Below are positions 23,826-31,187 of a stretch of DNA of 32,555 nt, one piece after another; within the stretch, counting starts at the first letter, position 1, and every line of letters begins with the position of its first letter. A program made the translations under genes and the position numbers. This DNA comes from an uncultured bacterium (GTDB lineage: Bacteria > Myxococcota_A > Bradymonadia > Bradymonadales > Bradymonadaceae): the NCBI GenBank assembly GCA_937981985.1, contig CALJNB010000038.1, positions 1 to 32,555 on the forward strand, written 5' to 3'. The notes below the pieces were generated by a model that was not told where the DNA came from, did not search any database, and saw only the letters and a list, made by a program, of their open reading frames with translations.

Positions 23826-25232
23826 ATGAAGTTAACAAGCTTTGGTGCATCAGAAGGCGTGACTGGATCATGTCACTTACTCGAAGTAAATAATTCGAAA
23901 GTTTTAATCGATTGTGGGATTTTTCAAGGTGGTCAGGAAGAGCGCGATAAAAACGATGAAGAGTTCGGATTTGACCCCGCGTCTATTGATCATTTGGTGA
24001 TCAGCCACGCACATTTAGATCATATCGGTCGCGTACCTTTACTTCGAAAGCGAGGTTTTCGTGGCGAAATTCATTCCACTCGTCCTTCCTACGATTTGGC
24101 ACGGATCAGCTTACTTGATTCGGCAAACCTCATTGCACGATCAACACAATGGAAAAATAAAAAGCTGCGTCAAAAAGGCGAGCCTCTGATCAAGCCACTT
24201 TATGATGAAGAAGATGTTCTCGATGTGATCGAACAATGGACCCATAATGAGATAAAATATAATGAAAAGACGAAGCTTTGTGAGGGGGTTGAGCTAACCT
24301 TAAATGATGCCGGTCATATTCTTGGCTCTGGGTTTCTAGCTTTCGATTTGAAGGAAGGTAACGATACTCGAAAATTCACCTTTTCGGGTGATTTGGGGAA
24401 CACAGATAAACCTATTATTCGCGATCCAAGAACGCCAAACGAGGCCGATTTTGTGCTCATGGAATCGACTTATGGCGACAAAAACCACGTTCCTTTTTCG
24501 CAATCTATTTCAGATCTTGAGACGGCGATAACCGAAACCTTCGCGCGTGGCGGAAATTGTGTGATCCCGACCTTCGCTCTGGAGCGCGCTCAGGAACTTC
24601 TCTATGTACTTCACGAGATGTGGCATGCGGGAAAACTTCCTGATGACGTGAAGATATTCCTAGATAGTCCGATGGCAATTAGTGCCACACGTATTTTCGA
24701 AAAGCATCCTGACTTTTACGATAAAGACGCTCACGAGTTGTTGTCTACCGGGGGAAATCCCTTTCAATTTCCGCCATTGAATTATACTCGAGCGACCAAA
24801 GACTCAATTGCTATAAATGAAGTTCAAAATCATGCTTTGATTTTGGCGGGTTCAGGAATGTGTACCGGTGGACGCGTTTTGCACCATTTGAAGCATAATT
24901 TGACGCGCAAAGAGTGTGGCGTCATTTTTATTGGCTATCAGGCTCAAAACACCGCTGGCCGAAAAATTCTTAGGGGAGATGAATTCGTTACCTTATATGG
25001 AGAGACTGTACCCACGAATTCTGAAGTGTATGTTGTGAACGGATTCAGCGGTCACGCTGGCCAAAAGGAGCTCACAACGTGGGCTGAGGACACCAAGGCT
25101 GATAATGTCTTTATCGTTCACGGCGATCCAGAGACAAAAGTTGAGTTCAAACAGCATCTTAAAAACAATATTAACGCGAACAATGTTCAGATTATGCCTC
25201 ACGCCAAGTCCATAGACCTACTTGCTTTCTAA
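23826..25232 (+). CDS. Metallo-beta-lactamase-fold RNA hydrolase (beta-CASP/CPSF-73-like)
   Basis: 468 residues, full length for the bacterial/archaeal YSH1-like family (COG1236). Zinc-site motifs: HAHLDH at 61-66, His164 in DAGHILGSG, Asp189 in FSGDLGN and His432 in VHGDPE. Beta-CASP motifs: A Glu213 in MESTYGD, B His353/His354 after AGSGMCTGG, C His410 in GFSGHAGQ. These enzymes cut or trim RNA as endonucleases or 5'-3' exonucleases. No KH domain precedes it. Cytoplasmic, own promoter; the kinase gene follows after 80 bp. Function in RNA turnover is inferred from the family, and some bacterial members remain uncharacterised. Confidence 0.93.
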   Translation: MKLTSFGASEGVTGSCHLLEVNNSKVLIDCGIFQGGQEERDKNDEEFGFDPASIDHLVISHAHLDHIGRVPLLRKRGFRGEIHSTRPSYDLARISLLDSANLIARSTQWKNKKLRQKGEPLIKPLYDEEDVLDVIEQWTHNEIKYNEKTKLCEGVELTLNDAGHILGSGFLAFDLKEGNDTRKFTFSGDLGNTDKPIIRDPRTPNEADFVLMESTYGDKNHVPFSQSISDLETAITETFARGGNCVIPTFALERAQELLYVLHEMWHAGKLPDDVKIFLDSPMAISATRIFEKHPDFYDKDAHELLSTGGNPFQFPPLNYTRATKDSIAINEVQNHALILAGSGMCTGGRVLHHLKHNLTRKECGVIFIGYQAQNTAGRKILRGDEFVTLYGETVPTNSEVYVVNGFSGHAGQKELTTWAEDTKADNVFIVHGDPETKVEFKQHLKNNINANNVQIMPHAKSIDLLAF

Positions 25233-25252
25233 ACGTTGAATTTGTTTCTGAC

Positions 25253-25281
25253 TCGACGGGACAACGCGATTGTCCTACACT
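25253..25281 (+). promoter_or_regulatory. Predicted kinase promoter with a dyad exactly filling the spacer
   Basis: TCGACG (25253-25258), 17-nt spacer, TACACT (25276-25281). The spacer itself is GGACAA-CGCGA-TTGTCC, a perfect 6-bp inverted repeat running from one box to the other, as in promoters controlled by spacer-binding (MerR-type) regulators. It could instead be the terminator stem of the hydrolase gene. Confidence 0.4.
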
Positions 25282-25312
25282 GATAACTATCTAATTTACC
25301 GGTTTAATATTC

Positions 25313-27016
25313 ATGTCTCAACAGCGATACCACGTTATCGAAAAGATAGACGCAGGCGGAATGGCCGAAGTCTTCAAAGCGAACGTATCCAGCATAAAGG
25401 GGTATGAAAAATTAGTTGCGATTAAGAGAATTCTACCGGATTTGACCAAAGACGAACGTTTTGTACGTATGTTTTTGGATGAAGCTAAAGTTAGTCTGAG
25501 ACTGAGCCATACGAACTGCGTCCAAGTTTTCGATCTAGGGCAGGCTGATAGGACCTACTTTATCGTCATGGAATACGTTGACGGCGTGAATCTGAAATTC
25601 GTAATCGACAAATATCAACAAAATCAAAAACGAATAAAAATTGAACACGCAGCCTATATCGCGATTGAAGTATGCAAAGGCCTCGCGCACGCCCATGAAA
25701 AACGTGACCAGGACGGAAATCATCTTGGGATTGTTCATCGCGACGTGAGTCCACCTAACGTTCTGGTTTCCAGAGAAGGTGAGGTTAAGTTAACCGATTT
25801 TGGACTGGCTAAAGCAAAGGACCAGATCGAACAAACCGATCCTGGTGTTGTTAAAGGAAAATTCGGCTATCTCAGTCCAGAAGCCGCACTTGGTGATGAT
25901 GTGGATCATCGCACGGACATTTTCGCTCTTGGAATTTTGCTTTGGGAAATGCTTGCAGGCGTACGGCTCTTTCGTGGTCGTACCGATCTAGACACACTCA
26001 AACAAGTACGTAAAAACAAGTATCGACCCTTGTCGGAATTTCGTACCGATGTTCCTCCCCCGCTTGAACAAATCATTCGGAAGCTATTGAACGGCGTGGA
26101 TGGACGCTACCAAACGATTCGTGAAGCCGTTAATGATTTATCTGCGTTTCTGTTCGGATATGGTGTTCCGGTAACAAGTTTTGATATTGCCGCGATGGTA
26201 GCTCAGGTGGGTGGTCGTCATAAGACGACAGCGGGAAAGATAAAAGACCGTGCTATTGAAGAAGCGGTTCAACAGGCAGTAAATAGAATCGTTTCTCTTG
26301 AAGAAATTGAAGACCTCGACAGCCATATGGCCGAGAACTACGGGAGCCTTCCTGATGCCGGTCAGAAACTTAGTGGAAACGGGTCCGAGGACCCCCGACT
26401 TTGGGCCGATGTAGGTTTTGAAGACATTAGCTTGAAACCAGACGCCGGTAATATATCCGATTCTGGTACGTGGTCTAAACGAAATGTTAATGATTTAGCT
26501 CATAGAAACAGCAGTCAGGTACCTGTCGTGGATCACCAAGTCACCGGTCCGCTACCTCGCCAAAGCGGTCAGGTTCCGGAACAAATGTACGAAGAGGATT
26601 ATGAGCCGACCGAACATATTCAGATCGGAGAAATCAAAAACGGCCGCATATCTCCTCCAACTCCGGTGGCTGTAATGGACTCCGATAGCACCAACGAAGT
26701 GCCTTATCTAAACCAAGCGAGCCAGGATGAAATTCCTTACCTACGGCAGGCTGATGAAATACCCTACTTGACGCACGGTACGTCTCGGGATCCAAATGGT
26801 ACTGGATTACCACCTTCTATGGGACCAACGCCCTCGGTTTCGGCACCTAGAAATTCATCTGATCCCGGAGCCGCTTTTGGCGAGGGTGTTGTCTTTAACG
26901 GCGGCGAACAAAAGAAGGTATCCAAGAAGTCGGGTCTACCTATCGGGGTGATTTTTGCCGTTTTCGTACTAATTATATCGCTTTTAGGAATGGGCTACGT
27001 GCTGTTCTTTCGCTGA
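25313..27016 (+). CDS. Tail-anchored Ser/Thr protein kinase
   Basis: 567 residues. Kinase domain ~6-285: Gly-loop IDAGGMAEVFKA at 12-23, Lys38 in VAIKRI, Glu57 in the C-helix, catalytic loop HRDVSPPN at 142-149 (the form typical of myxobacterial kinases), DFG at 162-164 and GKFGYLSPE at 182-190. All catalytic residues are present, so it should be active. Residues ~290-535 are a disordered linker with three copies of an E-[V/I]-P-Y-L motif at 462, 473 and 482. One transmembrane helix (~538-564) ends the protein, leaving no sensor outside the membrane: unlike PknB it is tail-anchored. No Shine-Dalgarno is visible. Substrates unknown; the lytic transglycosylase gene follows after a likely terminator. 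Confidence 0.93.
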   Translation: MSQQRYHVIEKIDAGGMAEVFKANVSSIKGYEKLVAIKRILPDLTKDERFVRMFLDEAKVSLRLSHTNCVQVFDLGQADRTYFIVMEYVDGVNLKFVIDKYQQNQKRIKIEHAAYIAIEVCKGLAHAHEKRDQDGNHLGIVHRDVSPPNVLVSREGEVKLTDFGLAKAKDQIEQTDPGVVKGKFGYLSPEAALGDDVDHRTDIFALGILLWEMLAGVRLFRGRTDLDTLKQVRKNKYRPLSEFRTDVPPPLEQIIRKLLNGVDGRYQTIREAVNDLSAFLFGYGVPVTSFDIAAMVAQVGGRHKTTAGKIKDRAIEEAVQQAVNRIVSLEEIEDLDSHMAENYGSLPDAGQKLSGNGSEDPRLWADVGFEDISLKPDAGNISDSGTWSKRNVNDLAHRNSSQVPVVDHQVTGPLPRQSGQVPEQMYEEDYEPTEHIQIGEIKNGRISPPTPVAVMDSDSTNEVPYLNQASQDEIPYLRQADEIPYLTHGTSRDPNGTGLPPSMGPTPSVSAPRNSSDPGAAFGEGVVFNGGEQKKVSKKSGLPIGVIFAVFVLIISLLGMGYVLFFR

Positions 27017-27041
27017 TTTTTTCGTCTCATTCATTGTAAAT

Positions 27042-27059
27042 AAAAGGGGCTTTTTTTTT
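27042..27059 (+). terminator. Weak intrinsic terminator after the kinase gene
   Basis: AAAAG-GGG-CTTTT stem followed by a run of T (nine in all). The stem is AT-rich and short, but stem plus T-tract right after the kinase stop fits Rho-independent termination. Confidence 0.4.
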
Positions 27060-27103
27060 GTTTTAGTAAATACTATTCCTACGTTTAGATCTTGGACATC
27101 AAA

Positions 27104-29425
27104 ATGAAATATATCTCGCTTCTCATCTTCATCTCTTTATCGTCTACGACGTTCGCACAGGTCCAAAACCACGCGAACGAAAAACTTCGCAAAGGCGGGG
27201 ATACGACTAGATTTAGAACCATTTCGAACCTAACCGAAAGCGAATTCCCTTTCAGTGCCGACGTAAAGTCGGCGGTGCTTTCTCTTCGATGGGAAGATGC
27301 GTGGAAAGGGTTACAGGGAGTTGATTTACCGACAACTAATCTACCGGCTAGATTTCTCTATGGACGCATTGCCTACGAGAATAAAAAGTACGATGTTGCT
27401 TTGAAGTTATTTTCAAAGGATTCTCTAAAATCGGATTCGCTCTTAGGACGAGATTCCAAAATATGGGCCGCGAAAAGCGCATTCGGTTTGAAGAAGTATC
27501 ATGATTCCGCGGGACTGCTGACCGAAGTCTCGCAAAAGGATCCGTTTTGGAAGAAAGGTTCTTTTCTTTTCACGCACACTTTGATCGCAAGTAACCGTCT
27601 AGAAAAAGGAATTCGTGCTCTGAAGGTTGGGATTAAACTCGGCGATCGGTCCAATAAAACTCCCAAACATTTGCTCGATATCGGCAAGTTATTGGCAGAA
27701 AAAGGGAAGTTGAATGAGGCCGTTTTAGCATGGCGATATGCTTTGGTGCACTTTCCGGGTCATGCAAGCACAAAAAAAATACGTGCTCTCTTCGAAAAAA
27801 TGAAAGACAAATTTTCGCCACAGCAACAATCAAAATTTTCCAGCTTCAGCGATACTGAAAAGCTTACGATTGGGCGCCATCTTTTTGAAGCGCACCTTAA
27901 CAAGCGCGCGATAGAGACGCTCGAAACCTTGGATTCATCCAAAGATAAGGAAATACGTTGTGAAGCGTTGTATTTGACGGGGCGTACTTTTACGAAATTG
28001 AGAACTCATAAGGACGCGATTCCTTGGTACAAAAAAGCCATTCAATCTTGTCCGGATGCCAACGTTTTTTATCGTAAGTCTCTTTACCAATTAGGACGTT
28101 CTCAGTGGAACGCGTCAAATGGCCCGTTAGCGATATCGACTTTTAAAAAACTGGAGCGCGAATTCGAAGGGCATTCCTATGCCGATGATGCAATGCTCTA
28201 TCGGGGACGGATCTTGAAAGAACAAGGGAAGACCGAGGCAGCGAATCTCGTTTTCAAAAAACAGCTAGAAAAATATCCCAAAGGCGATATGGCACCGGAC
28301 GCGCAGTGGTATTTATTCCATGATGCATTCGCTTCGGGGCGTTATCGTGCGGCGATAGAGTTAGCTGAAAAGTTTGAAAAGGTCGGCGACGAATATTCAT
28401 TGGGCAGACTTCCCTATTTCCTTGCGCGCGCAAAGCAACTTTCCAAACGGGCCAAGGTCGATACGATAAAAGCATACGAGAAGGTAATACTTGATTATCC
28501 TTTAACGTACTACGCCTTGTTAGCCTCTCAGCGTCTTGCGGAGATATCTCCCGGTAATTCGTTCGATGCTTGTGCGTCCCACAAAAGCGGCAAATCGACA
28601 CCGAAGCGTTGCAAACTTTGGAGCGTAGGCGATTTTGAAAAGATTCATCTTTCGGAAACACTTCGCAACCGCAAATTTTATCAAAAAGGGAAAATTCTAA
28701 CGACCTTAGGTTTGCTGCAAGATGCCCGCACCGCATTTAAAACGTTAAGACAGACGGCTTCAAAGAGCGACCTTTGGGGGTTGGCCCTGATTTTGGATTC
28801 CGCCGGTGTTTTTTCCATCTCCCACGATATTGCGAGACGTCGGACGGGTAGTTGGGAAAATGTGTTCCCCAGGCCGCAAACCCATCGACGTTGGAAGATA
28901 TCTTTTCCGAGACCCTATTTAGATGAAGTAAACAGATTTACGAAAAAAGTAAATTTAGAACGCGAGATCGTTTACGCGATCATGCGCGAGGAAAGCGGTT
29001 ATAACCCGCAAATTCGAAGTTGGGCCGGCGCACGCGGTTTACTTCAGTTAATGCCGTCAACGGCAAAGGTAACCGCGTCTAGGTCAGGTATTGATAAATC
29101 GAAAGCGAATCATTTGCTTGAGCCCAAAAATGCGATTGAAATCGGAACGGCTTATATGAACGAACTCTCCGACCAAACATTGGGTCATCCTGCGTTTATT
29201 ATCGCAGGCTATAATGGCGGTTGGGGGAATTTATCTCGCTGGTTGAAGAAAACTAAAACCAATCAACTCGATCTCTTCATCGAAGAGATCCCATATGGTC
29301 AGACGCGCAATTATACCAAACGCGTTTTGAGGTCTTATTGGGCATACAAAATAATCTATGCAAAGCAGACTGTACCCAGTGTTCCCATGAATATTGGTGG
29401 TCAAATCAAAAAGGCGAAAAAGTAA
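27104..29425 (+). CDS. Soluble lytic murein transglycosylase (Slt-like)
   Basis: 773 residues from ATG 27104; a TTG at 27092 would put four extra residues before the signal peptide. Signal peptide ends FAQ near residue 19. Residues ~40-560 are helical TPR-like repeats forming the superhelical ring of Slt70-type enzymes (LYLTGRTFTKLRTHKDAIPW, YQLGRSQWNASNGPLAISTF). The catalytic domain (~600-770) has IMREESGYNPQIRS with the catalytic Glu630, GARGLLQLMPSTAK, and GYNGGWGNLSRW at 702-713. It cleaves the MurNAc-GlcNAc bond of peptidoglycan to 1,6-anhydro products in the periplasm, in wall recycling or remodelling. Convergent with the HD-GYP gene, 10 bp apart. Confidence 0.94.
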   Translation: MKYISLLIFISLSSTTFAQVQNHANEKLRKGGDTTRFRTISNLTESEFPFSADVKSAVLSLRWEDAWKGLQGVDLPTTNLPARFLYGRIAYENKKYDVALKLFSKDSLKSDSLLGRDSKIWAAKSAFGLKKYHDSAGLLTEVSQKDPFWKKGSFLFTHTLIASNRLEKGIRALKVGIKLGDRSNKTPKHLLDIGKLLAEKGKLNEAVLAWRYALVHFPGHASTKKIRALFEKMKDKFSPQQQSKFSSFSDTEKLTIGRHLFEAHLNKRAIETLETLDSSKDKEIRCEALYLTGRTFTKLRTHKDAIPWYKKAIQSCPDANVFYRKSLYQLGRSQWNASNGPLAISTFKKLEREFEGHSYADDAMLYRGRILKEQGKTEAANLVFKKQLEKYPKGDMAPDAQWYLFHDAFASGRYRAAIELAEKFEKVGDEYSLGRLPYFLARAKQLSKRAKVDTIKAYEKVILDYPLTYYALLASQRLAEISPGNSFDACASHKSGKSTPKRCKLWSVGDFEKIHLSETLRNRKFYQKGKILTTLGLLQDARTAFKTLRQTASKSDLWGLALILDSAGVFSISHDIARRRTGSWENVFPRPQTHRRWKISFPRPYLDEVNRFTKKVNLEREIVYAIMREESGYNPQIRSWAGARGLLQLMPSTAKVTASRSGIDKSKANHLLEPKNAIEIGTAYMNELSDQTLGHPAFIIAGYNGGWGNLSRWLKKTKTNQLDLFIEEIPYGQTRNYTKRVLRSYWAYKIIYAKQTVPSVPMNIGGQIKKAKK

Positions 29426-29435
29426 GCATGGTTAC

Positions 29436-30974
29436 TTATTTTCCAAAGGGTAGTTTACTTTCCTCATTCGCTGTTTCATTAACCATCGTTTGCCAGCGTT
29501 GGGCTTTTGCTTTTTGAGCTTTGGCATCCATCTTGATTTCTCTTAAAAAGACCTTAACGATTTCGGGATCAAATTGGGTCCCCGAGTAGGCCGTAATTTC
29601 TGAGATGGCAACATCGTGCGGTAGTGCCCGTCGATAAGCTCGGTGAGATGTCATCGCGTCGTAGGTATCGGCTACTGCTAAAATTCTTCCGGCGAGGGGG
29701 ATATCGGTGCCTTTGAGTCCCACGGGATAACCTCGTCCATCCCAGCGTTCATGATGATGATAAACGCCCGGAATCAAACCATGAAGAAAAGGGATGGGCT
29801 GTAGAATCCATTTCCCACGAGTTGTGTGACTTTTGAACATCTCATATTCACCCTCAGTGAGAGGTTCAGCCTTATTTAGGTCTTCGTAACGAATTCCTAA
29901 TTTTCCAATATCGTGCATTAGCGCGGTGTCGGAAATCAGTTCTACTTCTTCATCGCTCATACCCATGCCAACCGCGATCATGACCGCATATTTCTTTACT
30001 CGATGTGAATGCCCGTGTGTGTAGGGGTCTTTGTCTTCAAGTAAATTGGCGAAAGCTTGAATGGTCTGCTTAAACGTCGTTTTTAAATTAGAATATAGCG
30101 CTGCATTTTCTATTGCCGCCGAGGCACGACCAGCGAGGACCGTAAGCATTTTGCGTTTTCCTTCCAAAAATTTTTCATTTTCATCAAAAGCGAACGCCAC
30201 GAGAAATCCCAGAGCTTTATCTGAATTTTTCAAAGGAACTAAAAAGAGAGAAGAAAGTGTCTGAGCATCTTCGTCTTGAATAAGCTCTCGGGCGTCGTCT
30301 CCGTGTATAATAAGTGATTCGTCGCCAATAAAACGTTTTTGAATTTTTCCAACGTCGATCGCCAGCATTTGGCGCGCGTGTGAGGCTTCCAGTGTTCCTC
30401 GCATCCATCGCCGTTCGCACACTTCTTCGTTATCGTCCTCGCCTCGTATCCACAGCGCGACACCGTCGGCATCAATCTGCGCACGTGTGGTATCGATGAG
30501 AAGATCATAAATCACGTTCATCTCTAGTGATGATGAAAGTTCTTCGGAGAGATCGTAAAGTTCGACTGCTTCTCGAAGTTGGATGTTGTCTTGTTCTAGA
30601 CGTTTTTCTTTCAGTCCACGTTCGATGAGGTTGATGACTTCTTGAACCTTAAAAGGTTTGAGAATGTAGTCGTAGGCGCCACTTTTCATTGCCTTTATAG
30701 CCGTTTCCACAGTACCGAAACCCGTCATCATTATTGCCACAGATTCCGGTGCTAGCGTGTTAATGATTTCAAGAAGCTCTAGGCCACTCATCCCCGGCAT
30801 TTTCAAATCGAGTAAAATACAATGAAAGGATTCAGTTTCTAGAATCTTTTGCGCATCAATACCATTAGAAGCGCTTACGACCGAATATCCTTCCATCGTC
30901 AAAAAGTCGGTCAGAACATCTCGAATGGAGTCTTCGTCATCTACGATTAAAAGGCGTTCATTGTGCGTTTTCAT
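29436..30974 (-). CDS. Response regulator with receiver, GAF and HD-GYP domains
   Basis: 512 residues from the ATG at 30974; a GTG at 31001 would add nine residues and lacks a better ribosome-binding site. Receiver domain ~7-120 with Asp12/Asp13, phospho-acceptor Asp56 (LLDLKMPG), Thr84 and Lys106. GAF domain ~150-290. HD-GYP domain ~300-480 with HDIGKLGI (His354, Asp355), HHHERWDGRGYP (GYP 415-417) and ILAVADTYDAMTS. These enzymes hydrolyse c-di-GMP to GMP or pGpG; here phosphorylation and the GAF domain probably set the activity. The sensor kinase is not adjacent. Opposes the GGDEF enzyme at 3231-5327. A receiver and HD-GYP pairing is standard (RpfG-like); the middle GAF is less common. Confidence 0.95.
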   Translation of the reverse strand: MKTHNERLLIVDDEDSIRDVLTDFLTMEGYSVVSASNGIDAQKILETESFHCILLDLKMPGMSGLELLEIINTLAPESVAIMMTGFGTVETAIKAMKSGAYDYILKPFKVQEVINLIERGLKEKRLEQDNIQLREAVELYDLSEELSSSLEMNVIYDLLIDTTRAQIDADGVALWIRGEDDNEEVCERRWMRGTLEASHARQMLAIDVGKIQKRFIGDESLIIHGDDARELIQDEDAQTLSSLFLVPLKNSDKALGFLVAFAFDENEKFLEGKRKMLTVLAGRASAAIENAALYSNLKTTFKQTIQAFANLLEDKDPYTHGHSHRVKKYAVMIAVGMGMSDEEVELISDTALMHDIGKLGIRYEDLNKAEPLTEGEYEMFKSHTTRGKWILQPIPFLHGLIPGVYHHHERWDGRGYPVGLKGTDIPLAGRILAVADTYDAMTSHRAYRRALPHDVAISEITAYSGTQFDPEIVKVFLREIKMDAKAQKAKAQRWQTMVNETANEESKLPFGK

Positions 30975-31187
30975 TACAGTCTCTGTACGTTGTACCTTCA
31001 CGGTAGATCAGCTGCGCCAAAATGACAAATCCGATAAAGGAGATACGAAAGTGACCCGGAATAGTCGTATTTATCCTAAGTGCCTCTTCCTTCTTAACAG
31101 GTCAAAATACCTTGCGTTCCGGTCTCGAATTGTTGATAGTCCTCAAGAACAGACGAAGAATCAACCACCTAAATATTGAGATTCTAA

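Noticed and set aside
28254..28736. 160-residue minus-strand frame inside the transglycosylase gene
   Set aside because: Antisense to a complete Slt-like enzyme; composition is Cys/His/Arg-rich and shows no domain.
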